Shown here in pieces: positions 1-6,904 of a DNA stretch of 34,041 bases. The notes beneath the pieces were generated by a model. That model was not told the origin of the DNA. It did no database searches and worked only from the letters and a program-made list of their open reading frames with translations. The stretch is taken from contig JANMVV010000377.1 of assembly GCA_031392925.1 (NCBI GenBank), forward strand, positions 1 to 34,041, read 5' to 3'. The translations under genes were made by a program, and so were the position numbers. This DNA comes from JAGNNV01 sp031392925 (GTDB lineage: Bacteria; Acidobacteriota; Vicinamibacteria; Fen-336; JAGNNV01). How positions within the stretch are numbered: position 1 is the stretch's first letter; each line of letters begins with the position of its first letter.

Positions 1-1
1 C

Positions 2-1366
2 ACGCGGGGCCTCTCCGCCATCGGAATGCCGGCCTGGGGCATGGTCAGCAAGATCGAACCGTCGCACCATGACGCGGGCACCGCGTACATCGCGGTGGCG
101 CGCCACCTGATGGACGACCGCGAGCCCTACATCTACAAGACCGCGGACTTCGGCAGGACCTTTACCCGCATCTCGGGCGACCTGCCGAACAAGAGTGCCC
201 TTTCCTACGTTCGCGCGGTGGCCGAGAGCCCGGCGAAGAAGGGCCTGCTCTACGCGGGCACCGGCCACGGCTTCTACTACTCCATGGACGACGGCGCGCA
301 CTGGACCCAGCTTCAGGCCGGCCTGCCCGCTGCGCCCGTGACCTGGATCGCCACGCAGAAGAACTTCCACGACGTCGTGGTCTCGACTTATGGCCGCGGC
401 CTGTACGTCCTCGACGACGTGTCAGTGCTCGAGCAGGGCGCGGTCACCGCCCCTCCGGCTACGACTCTCGCCAGGATGCGGCCCGCCTATCGCTTTGGCC
501 AGCAGGGTCAGGCGCCGATTACCTGGACGCAGGCCGCGGCCAGCCAGCGGCCGGTGCGCATCGAGATCCTCACCAAGGGCGGTGAGGTGGTCCGCGAGAT
601 CATGCGGCCCGGCCGCGTCGGTGTGAACCGCACCTCGTGGGACCTTCGCTATGGAGCGCCGCGCCTGGTGGGTCTTCGCACCACGCCCGCCGACAACCCG
701 CACATCTGGGAGGAGCCCAGGTTCCGCGGCCGCGACACCCGCCCGGTCACGCACTGGGGCCTCGATCAGGCCCAGGTCGGGCCGATCGTGCCGCCCGGCG
801 CCTACACCGTCCGACTGACCCTGGATGGGAAGGCGTTCACCGAAGACCTCGTGGTCCTCAAGGATCCGAAGGTCACGACCAGCGACGCGGACTTCGATCT
901 TTCGCTCAAGACCCAGCTCCGCATCCGCGAGGACATCAACCAGACCTCCGACATCATCAACCACATCGAGGGAATGCGGAAGCAGCTCGAGGACATGGCC
1001 GCGGCGAATCGCGGCGTGCGCGGGCGCGACGATGTCGTGAAGGCCGCGAACGATCTGAACGCGAAGATGCAGACGGTCGAGGAGAAGCTCCTCGAGCGCG
1101 CGCAGTGGACGTCCGACGACAAGTACTTCCGCCAGGCCTACCGCATCTACATGAATCTCATCTGGCTCAACGGCGAAGTCGGACCGGGCGCCGGCGACGT
1201 CGCGGGCGGCGCGGACTTCCGTCCCACCGATACGTCGCTCGCCCTGCTCGACGAGATCGAGGCGAAGCTCAAGGCGTCGAAGGTCGAGTACGAGGCGCTT
1301 CTCGCGACCGATTTGGCCGCGTTCAACAAGACGATGGGCGAGAAGAGCGCGCCGGTTGTGAAATAG
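2..1366 (+). CDS. Secreted BNR/sortilin-like repeat protein, 3' part
   Basis: The reading frame is open from base 2 to the TAG at 1366, so the gene starts before the window. The first ~130 residues seen are the end of a BNR/VPS10-like beta-propeller, with repeats such as FGRTFTRIS and DGAHWTQL (Asp-box-like) and the closing STYGRGLYVLDD typical of this group. Then comes a beta-sandwich-like part with NRTSWDLRY and PPGAYTVRLTLDG, and a helical, charged C-terminus. Proteins of this build are common in Acidobacteriota and relatives, often labelled glycosyl hydrolase, but no enzyme activity is established from sequence. The signal peptide would lie upstream, out of view. It converges with the MFS gene; the 84-base gap holds a repeat copy. 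Family is fairly sure, function is not. Confidence 0.85.
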   Translation, partial: TRGLSAIGMPAWGMVSKIEPSHHDAGTAYIAVARHLMDDREPYIYKTADFGRTFTRISGDLPNKSALSYVRAVAESPAKKGLLYAGTGHGFYYSMDDGAHWTQLQAGLPAAPVTWIATQKNFHDVVVSTYGRGLYVLDDVSVLEQGAVTAPPATTLARMRPAYRFGQQGQAPITWTQAAASQRPVRIEILTKGGEVVREIMRPGRVGVNRTSWDLRYGAPRLVGLRTTPADNPHIWEEPRFRGRDTRPVTHWGLDQAQVGPIVPPGAYTVRLTLDGKAFTEDLVVLKDPKVTTSDADFDLSLKTQLRIREDINQTSDIINHIEGMRKQLEDMAAANRGVRGRDDVVKAANDLNAKMQTVEEKLLERAQWTSDDKYFRQAYRIYMNLIWLNGEVGPGAGDVAGGADFRPTDTSLALLDEIEAKLKASKVEYEALLATDLAAFNKTMGEKSAPVVK

Positions 1367-1374
1367 TGGTTGGA

Positions 1375-1423
1375 GGGGGTTGCTTCGGGCCGGTACCAAA
1401 CGGAGTAGGCCCTCGCAATGACG
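1375..1423 (+). repeat. Interspersed palindromic repeat, copy A
   Basis: This 49-base element begins GGGGGTTGCTTCGGGCC and ends CTCGCAATGACG. It matches the reverse complement of 19424-19472 at about 45 of 49 positions by eye and shares both ends with 19528-19572. It sits between two convergent stops. The end motif CGCAATGACGGTACC is repeated at 1433-1447, a 19-base tandem step, and ACGGTACCGT at 1421-1430 is itself a palindrome. It may also serve as a bidirectional transcription barrier, which is inference. Confidence 0.8.
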
Positions 1424-1450
1424 GTACCGTTTCGCAATGACGGTACCCGG

Positions 1451-2698
1451 CTAGAGCGCGCGGAAGTGGGGAGACCGGTAGAGGAGGGTCGCGCTCAGAA
1501 CCGACATGCAGATGAGGCTCGCGGAGAGAGCGAGTGCCGGCCCGAACGCGGTGACCGAGTAGCCGAGTAGCAGGGCGCCCAGGGGCGAGCCGCCGCGGAA
1601 GGTGAAGCCGAACAGCGCCAGGATCCTCCCGCGCATTTGCTCGGGCGCCAGTTCCTGCACCAGGCCGTTCAGGGTCGAGCTGCCCGAGGTCTGGACGACG
1701 CCGTAACCGAAGAGGAGGATGGTGGCGAGCCACTGCCCTCCGCACAGGACCGCGCCCGCGGCGAGGAGGGGACCCACAGAGAAGCAGATCAGCACGAACC
1801 GGCCACGGAAGGCGAATCGTCCGCGATGCGCGGTCCCGATGGCCCCTACGATGGCGCCCAGACCAATGGCGGAGAGCAGCATCGAGTAGCCCCCCGCACC
1901 CGACCCGAGCACCTCGTCCGCCACCACGGGCAGGAAGGTGGTGAGGGGGAACACGAAGAACGACAGAGCACCCGCGAGGCTCACGATCATCGCGATGTCC
2001 GGCGCCTTGCGCACGTAGGCGAGGCCTTCCTTGAGGGAACTCGCGACCCCCTGATGGGCCCTGGGGGGCCCGGTGAGGCCTGGGATCCGGATGAGCAGAA
2101 GGGCGACCACCACGGCCACGAAAGAGAATGCGTTGATCACGAAGCACCAGGCGGCGCCCAGGGCGACCAGCAGGGCCGCGGCGATGGGCGGGCCGATGGA
2201 GCGCGAGAGATTGAACTGGAGCGAATTCATGGCTACCGCGCGCGGGATGACGTCCTTGGGGACGATGCTGGTGAGAAAAGCCTGGTAGGTGGGCGCCGAC
2301 TGCGACTGGGCGAGGCCGGTGAAGAATCCCACGATCACCACCGACCAGATCGACAGGTGGTGGGTGAAGTACAAGGCGGCGAGGACCAGGGCCAGACTGA
2401 GCTGGATGACTTGTGACGCCATCAGGATCGTCTTCTTGTTGATCCGATCGGCGAGCACGCCCCCCAGCAGCATGAAGGCGACCAGGGGCAATTCGCTCGC
2501 GAACTGGCGCCAGCCGAGGTAGGCCGGGTTCTTGAACTCGGTGTGGATGACCCAGGAGAGAGCGACATCCTGGATCCAGGTGCCGATGCTGGAGAGAAAG
2601 GCTCCGGTCCAGATCAGACGGAAGTTGCGCACCTCGAACGCCGCGAGAAACGCGGGGAGGCGGCGGGCGGGCGCCCCTGGTGCGGACGCTTCTGGCAC
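1451..2698 (-). CDS. MFS efflux transporter, EntS/DHA3-like
   Basis: A 415-residue polytopic membrane protein with about 12 hydrophobic segments, the usual MFS length. The N-terminus (FLAAFEVRNFRLIWTGAFLSS) resembles the EntS/DHA3 branch of MFS exporters. A motif-A-like GGVLADRINKKTIL loop lies between TM2 and TM3 near residues 79-92, and PEQMRGRILALFGF is typical of the same branch in the second half. The likely role is proton-driven export of a small molecule such as a siderophore or drug; the substrate cannot be read from the sequence. The start is GTG at 2698, the first start after the upstream small gene, 28 bases away. It is the last gene of the leftward block and converges on the BNR gene. 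Confidence 0.9.
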   Translation of the reverse strand: MPEASAPGAPARRLPAFLAAFEVRNFRLIWTGAFLSSIGTWIQDVALSWVIHTEFKNPAYLGWRQFASELPLVAFMLLGGVLADRINKKTILMASQVIQLSLALVLAALYFTHHLSIWSVVIVGFFTGLAQSQSAPTYQAFLTSIVPKDVIPRAVAMNSLQFNLSRSIGPPIAAALLVALGAAWCFVINAFSFVAVVVALLLIRIPGLTGPPRAHQGVASSLKEGLAYVRKAPDIAMIVSLAGALSFFVFPLTTFLPVVADEVLGSGAGGYSMLLSAIGLGAIVGAIGTAHRGRFAFRGRFVLICFSVGPLLAAGAVLCGGQWLATILLFGYGVVQTSGSSTLNGLVQELAPEQMRGRILALFGFTFRGGSPLGALLLGYSVTAFGPALALSASLICMSVLSATLLYRSPHFRAL

Positions 2699-2726
2699 TT
2701 CGGAGGTCAGGGGGTTACGTCTTCAG

Positions 2727-2840
2727 CTACTTCTTGGCGGCTTTCTTCGCGGACGCGGCGATCGCCGCCATCTTGCGGGCCTTCAAAACTTCTTCCCGAC
2801 GCTTCCGTCGCCGTCTGATTTCCTGGTGCCGTTCAATCAT
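2727..2840 (-). CDS. Small basic 37-residue protein
   Basis: An ATG at 2838-2840 opens a 37-codon frame ending at TAG 2727-2729. The product is MIERHQEIRRRRKRRE followed by an Ala/Lys-rich helix ending SAKKAAKK. It has no Cys and almost no acidic residues beyond the N-terminus, so it should bind nucleic acid or the ribosome. The N-terminal ERHxEIRRRRxRRE pattern recalls short conserved proteins annotated as domains of unknown function (I recall DUF6800) in Planctomycetes and Acidobacteria; this recall is unverified. A GGAGACAGG purine run lies 8-16 bases before the ATG, and TAGAAT lies 49 bases upstream. It is too short for many gene finders. Function unknown. Confidence 0.65.
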   Translation of the reverse strand: MIERHQEIRRRRKRREEVLKARKMAAIAASAKKAAKK

Positions 2841-2888
2841 CGAATCTGCCTGTCTCCAAAAATGGGGTCGCGTGTTCGCGAAACCGGG

Positions 2889-2894
2889 ATTCTA
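2889..2894 (-). promoter_or_regulatory. Candidate -10 box TAGAAT before the small basic gene
   Basis: TAGAAT on the minus strand lies in the 83-base gap after the FHA gene, 48 bases before the ATG at 2840. The same hexamer precedes the rodZ-like, FmdB and porin genes. I see no convincing -35 box. It would let the small gene and the MFS gene be transcribed apart from the signalling block. Confidence 0.4.
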
Positions 2895-2923
2895 CCGTGG
2901 TTCATCGGCTCGGCGCGAGGCGC

Positions 2924-3214
2924 TCACCCTTCGTAGACGCAGACCGCCCGAGAGAAATGGATCTGGTCGCCGGCCTTGAGCGCCTTCTCGGTGACGCGTT
3001 CGCCGTTCACCTTCGTGAAGTTCGTGGAATCGAGGTCCACCACGAAATGGGCCCCTTCCCGGTAGTCGATCCGGGCGTGCTCGCGCGAGAGCAGGGGAGC
3101 GTTGATGAAGACCCCGCACCGCGGATCGCGTCCAACTATGAGCGCGGTCTCTCCGAGGTCGAAGGCGACATCGTCGGCCGAAGAATCGGTTTTCTTCCAG
3201 ATCAGGCGAGCCAT
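2924..3214 (-). CDS. Small stand-alone FHA-domain protein
   Basis: A 96-residue protein that is almost only a forkhead-associated domain, a phosphothreonine-binding module. The conserved positions are visible: VGRDPRC (residues 27-33, the Gly-Arg), SREHARI (44-50, the Ser and His of the pThr pocket), and DLDSTNFTKVNG (60-71, with the Asn residues that contact the ligand). No membrane segment or signal peptide, so cytoplasmic. A longer frame is open upstream to 3316, but I choose ATG 3214 because the FHA fold starts there, the extra residues overlap the upstream gene and look non-coding, and AGGAGG lies 14 bases before it. It follows the triple-PEGA gene by 40 bases, in the same run as a Ser/Thr kinase and PP2C phosphatase, so it probably reads phosphorylation made by that kinase. 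Confidence 0.9.
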   Translation of the reverse strand: MARLIWKKTDSSADDVAFDLGETALIVGRDPRCGVFINAPLLSREHARIDYREGAHFVVDLDSTNFTKVNGERVTEKALKAGDQIHFSRAVCVYEG

Positions 3215-3254
3215 GGGTTCTTGAGCGACCTCCTGAGAGTCGATTCGATCAGGC

Positions 3255-5426
3255 CTATCGCGCGCCCGACAGGGCCGCGATTCGGCGCTTTGCGATGTCC
3301 TGCACCCTCGGGCCATCCTGCGAGAGGAGGGTCGCGCCCGCGTCCTGCGAGGCCTGGGTGTATTCGTCGAGCGCTTCCTTTGAATAGCCGAGGTGCTCGA
3401 GCGCCACCCCTGCGTAGAACGCCGCGGTTCCCCGGGACAGCCCGGGAGAGGAGGGCAGCTCGTTCTTGGCCTTGATGAAGGCGTCGTGCGCGCCCGAGTA
3501 GTCGTGAAGGCCGAGGGCGATAAGCCCGTGGTTCAGGCGCGCGAACGCCGCGTTGGCGGACCCCGGATACCCTTCGATGGTCTGGCGCAAATCCATGCTG
3601 ATCTTGTTGGCGAGAACCCCGGCGCCCTGGAATGAAATCTCTCGCGGCGCGTCTTCCAAGAGGAGGTCCACGGTCTTCGGCCCTCCCGCCGCGTTCGTGG
3701 TAATGGAGAGCGGCTTCGTGGTTCCGGCGGCCGCGATGGCGGCGAGCAGCTCGTCCGTCTTCGTGATCTTCCGCCCTCCCGCGGCGGTGATCACGTGGCC
3801 CTTTACGAACGCCGCCTTGTCCGCGGGCGACCCCGGGACCACTCGCAGCACCACCGGGCCCTCGTGGAGGAGGGTGTCGACGGTGACGAGGCCGGACCAC
3901 GGCGCTCGCAACGGGACCTTCTTCTCGAACCCCGCGAAGAAGCGGGCGTAGGAAGAGTCGTCCTCGATCACGACGCTCGCGGAGTCGGGCACCACGCTGC
4001 CCGCCGCGTACACATGCAGGGACGCCGAACGCGAGAGCTGCTCCTCGGGGATCCGACCGATCAGGAAGCCCTGGACCTCGAGAACGGCGGCAAGCTTCTC
4101 GAAGACCCTTCGGACGAGAGCGGGGTCGGGCTTGCCGGGAGGGAGCAGGTCCACGAGCCTCAGCCGCTCGGCGGAAAGGGTTCGCTCCAGCACCGCGCTG
4201 TCGGCCTTCAGGAAGTTCATGGCCTTGATGGTGGCCGAGGCCATGCGGCCGAGGCGCGATTCCATCGACGCGAGGTTGCGCTCTCCCGACGGCCCGTCCG
4301 CGACCACGCCGAGGAAGGCCAGGGTCGGGCGGATCTGCGCCGCCAGTTCCACGGTGGCGCGCGCCTTCAGATCGACGTCCTGAACGAACCGGCCGGCCGC
4401 GTGACGCACTTCGACGCGTCGGAGCCCGGCGCAGACCGATCGCAACGTCTTGGGGGCGACGCCCTGCGACTCGCCGTCGATGAAGATCTGACCGCCGGGC
4501 GGGTCGGAGGTGAGACTGATGGCGCCGATCGACGGCTCGAGCTTGATCGGGGGGATTTCGTAGTCCTGCGGCTCGGGAACATCGAGCCCAAGCCTGAGGG
4601 TTTCGTAGCACGGGCGCCTGAACTCGATGGTGTGGGAGCCCGAGGGAAGGTCGGGAATCTCCAGCCGGCTCGAGGACCTCGCGGGGTCGAGACCGCGAGC
4701 CGCGGCGATCGCGGCCAGAGCGGGGTCGAGGACGCCGGTGGTCGAGCCCTTCCGGATGCCGTCGATGAGGATCTCCACGTCGGTCGGCTCGGTGATCACG
4801 AAGCCGGTGGCGGATGTTCTCACCAGGTCGAACTGAAGGCTCAGAGTCTCGCCTGCGGCCACCGTGACCGGGCGCGTCTCCTGGCGGTAGCCGTTCTTGG
4901 TGATGTCGAGGGTGTAGTCGCCCGCCACCACTTCGAGGGGAAAGAAGTCGGTGACGGAGAGCCCCTTCCCGTTGAGCGCCACCGTGGCTCCTTGAGGCAC
5001 GGACTGCACGGTGACGAAACCGATGATCCTGGACTTGACCCCCTTGAAGAAGTCGATGACCTTGGGCGAGATCGAGGCGGCGTCGAGATTGTGCTGAGGC
5101 CGCAAGGCGATGAGGGCGCGGAAGCTGTCGCCCGCCTTGTCGGTGTTCCCAAGGTTGTACTGAACGCGAGCCCGGTACTCGTAGGCCTTGACCAGGAGGG
5201 TGGCTCCCGCGTCGGTCAGCGAGCCCTGGCGTCTCTCGGTCTCGAGGCGTCCGATGATCTCTTCGAAACGGACGAGCGACTGGCCCTGCTGCGGACCTTC
5301 GAACTCGGACACCGCCTGGTCGAGGGTGGCGCGAAGGGTGGCGAGATCCCCATCGGACTGAGCCCAGGCGGACTCTCCCGGCGCCACGCAGAGCAGGAGG
5401 GCGAGCACGAGACGCGTGAACCTCAC
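3255..5426 (-). CDS. Secreted triple-PEGA, PDZ and TPR protein
   Basis: A 723-residue exported protein. Residues 1-22 form a signal peptide (LVLALLLCVAPG, cut after AWA). Residues 45-125 are TPR-like. Three PEGA-type beta repeats follow at about 137-200, 208-296 and 300-363, each with an IDG or LNG turn and a PSGSHTIEFRR- or AGDYTLDITKNGY-like strand. A PDZ-like domain covers about 511-592 (VVPGSPADKAAFVKGHVITAAGG), and TPR repeats cover 625-695. PEGA domains are thought to bind surface polymers; the PDZ lacks a protease partner, so binding is likely. The start is GTG 5426, whose GTGA overlaps the upstream TGA; a longer frame to 5636 reads through the upstream gene and is rejected. Translation is probably coupled to the upstream gene. 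Exact role unknown. Confidence 0.85.
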   Translation of the reverse strand: MRFTRLVLALLLCVAPGESAWAQSDGDLATLRATLDQAVSEFEGPQQGQSLVRFEEIIGRLETERRQGSLTDAGATLLVKAYEYRARVQYNLGNTDKAGDSFRALIALRPQHNLDAASISPKVIDFFKGVKSRIIGFVTVQSVPQGATVALNGKGLSVTDFFPLEVVAGDYTLDITKNGYRQETRPVTVAAGETLSLQFDLVRTSATGFVITEPTDVEILIDGIRKGSTTGVLDPALAAIAAARGLDPARSSSRLEIPDLPSGSHTIEFRRPCYETLRLGLDVPEPQDYEIPPIKLEPSIGAISLTSDPPGGQIFIDGESQGVAPKTLRSVCAGLRRVEVRHAAGRFVQDVDLKARATVELAAQIRPTLAFLGVVADGPSGERNLASMESRLGRMASATIKAMNFLKADSAVLERTLSAERLRLVDLLPPGKPDPALVRRVFEKLAAVLEVQGFLIGRIPEEQLSRSASLHVYAAGSVVPDSASVVIEDDSSYARFFAGFEKKVPLRAPWSGLVTVDTLLHEGPVVLRVVPGSPADKAAFVKGHVITAAGGRKITKTDELLAAIAAAGTTKPLSITTNAAGGPKTVDLLLEDAPREISFQGAGVLANKISMDLRQTIEGYPGSANAAFARLNHGLIALGLHDYSGAHDAFIKAKNELPSSPGLSRGTAAFYAGVALEHLGYSKEALDEYTQASQDAGATLLSQDGPRVQDIAKRRIAALSGAR

Positions 5427-6904
5427 TTGAACCTCACGAGGGTCTCGGCGCGATCGTCGTAGACGAGCGCGGCGCCGGTGAGGTCGATGGCGATAGCCCG
5501 GCTCTTCTTCACGTCGGAAGCGCCGAAGGTGGTCATCAGCTCGCCCTTGGGCGAGAAGACGAAGATGCCCTGATCCTCGTCGGCCAGGTACAGGTTCGAG
5601 AAGGCGTCGATCGCGACATCGACGGGCTTCTTCCACTCGAACCCCGACCCGCGCGGCCCGATCTTCGAGACCAGGCGGCCGGCGTCGTCGAGGATCTCCA
5701 GGGACTTGTCATCCTTGCGAAGCATGACCACTTCGCCGCGGGGGGTGGTGAGCATCTTGATGACTTCACGCTCCCCCCGATCGGGGAAGACCGAGGAGAA
5801 CGTGCTGCCCTTGAACCGGAGGACGCGCTTGCGCTTGAGGTCGGACACCAGAGTGTCGCCGGAGACGAGGATGGTCGCGGCGCCGATACGTTCGATCGCT
5901 TCCATTTCACCCGGCTTTTCCGCGGGGATCGAGAACGAGAACACGCCGCCGCCCACCTTGACCGCGAGCTTCGACGCGAAGACCACCTCACCTTGGGGCG
6001 AAAGGGAGAGGGTCTGCGGGTCTTCGGCGGCGACCGACGATCCCATCTTGAGGTTCGGATCGTAGGACACCGCCGACTTCGTCTTGTTCGACGCGATCCA
6101 GGTCGCACCCTGCGGCGTCACCACGAGGGCGCGCACGTCCTTGAGCACGTCGCCCGCCAAGAAGGAGAAGCCCGGGTCCTTCAGGAAGGCCGCGCGCTCT
6201 CCGCCGTAGAGCCGGAAGAGCGCGGTCGTGGCGTTGAGCGCCCGATTCGCGGCGGGGGACGAGGGATAGGCGGACCGGACCCTCTGGAACTCTTCGATGG
6301 CGGTCTGGGTGTCGCCGGCCATGGCCAGGGACAGGGCCAGCTCGTATTGGGCCTCGGGAGCGATGTCGCTCGTGGGATGGTCGAGGACCGCGCGCCGTGC
6401 CGCGTCGATGGCCGCGTCGTAGCGTCCCGCCCGCCGATAGACCGCGGCCGAGGCCACCAGAGCGTTCGGAACGAAAGCGCTTTCGGGATAGAGCCTGATC
6501 ACCCGCTGAAAGTTGGCGAGAGCGTCGTCATAAGCCCCCTGTGAGGCGGCGGTGGCGAAAGCGATCCGGCCCATCTGCAGGTAGGCGCCGGGCGCGGCGT
6601 CGCTCTGGGGATACCTCTTCGCGATCTGATCGTAGACCTCGCGCGCCTTCACGAGATTCTTCTCCACCTCCTCGGCGTACCGGCCGATGTCGAGAAGGGC
6701 GTCGTCCGCGTACTGGGAGTTGGGGAAACCGGTGACGATGGTCTGGAGGGCGTCGAGGCCCTGCCGGGCGCGTCCGTTCGCGATGTCGTTGCGGCCGTCC
6801 TCGAGGAGGCGCCTCGCCTGATCGTCGGGCCGCGGCTGGGCCGAAGCGAGCGAGGCCGCGGCCAGGAAGGCCACCGCCGCGGCGCAGAGGGACCGGATCT
6901 TCAC
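5423..6904 (-). CDS. Secreted TPR protein with NHL-like propeller
   Basis: A 493-residue exported protein. Residues 1-22 are a signal peptide (AAAVAFLAAASLASA, then QPRP). Residues about 28-228 hold tetratricopeptide repeats of the BamD/YbgF type, with LQMGRIAF, ALANFQRVIRLYPESAF and AIEEFQRVRSAYPSSPAA. Residues about 245-493 look like a beta-propeller with NHL-like blades, such as DVAIDAFSNLYLADEDQGIFVFSPKG and a repeat around 380-410. NHL-type propellers and TPRs both serve protein or polymer binding; no catalytic motif is seen. GTG 6904 is chosen because GTGA overlaps the kinase stop and puts the signal peptide at the start. It lies between the kinase and the triple-PEGA gene, four-base overlaps on both sides, so the three are probably made together. 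Possibly a periplasmic partner of the kinase ectodomain, which is inference. Confidence 0.85.
   Translation of the reverse strand: MKIRSLCAAAVAFLAAASLASAQPRPDDQARRLLEDGRNDIANGRARQGLDALQTIVTGFPNSQYADDALLDIGRYAEEVEKNLVKAREVYDQIAKRYPQSDAAPGAYLQMGRIAFATAASQGAYDDALANFQRVIRLYPESAFVPNALVASAAVYRRAGRYDAAIDAARRAVLDHPTSDIAPEAQYELALSLAMAGDTQTAIEEFQRVRSAYPSSPAANRALNATTALFRLYGGERAAFLKDPGFSFLAGDVLKDVRALVVTPQGATWIASNKTKSAVSYDPNLKMGSSVAAEDPQTLSLSPQGEVVFASKLAVKVGGGVFSFSIPAEKPGEMEAIERIGAATILVSGDTLVSDLKRKRVLRFKGSTFSSVFPDRGEREVIKMLTTPRGEVVMLRKDDKSLEILDDAGRLVSKIGPRGSGFEWKKPVDVAIDAFSNLYLADEDQGIFVFSPKGELMTTFGASDVKKSRAIAIDLTGAALVYDDRAETLVRFK

Noticed and set aside
1375..1447. Repeats at the convergent gap as a CRISPR array
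   Set aside because: There are only two partial copies of a 15-base motif with four bases between; no spacer of CRISPR size and no cas genes.
5427..5636. Longer N-terminus for the triple-PEGA protein
   Set aside because: The extra 70 residues are Arg-rich, overlap the upstream coding region and would bury the signal peptide that starts at GTG 5426.
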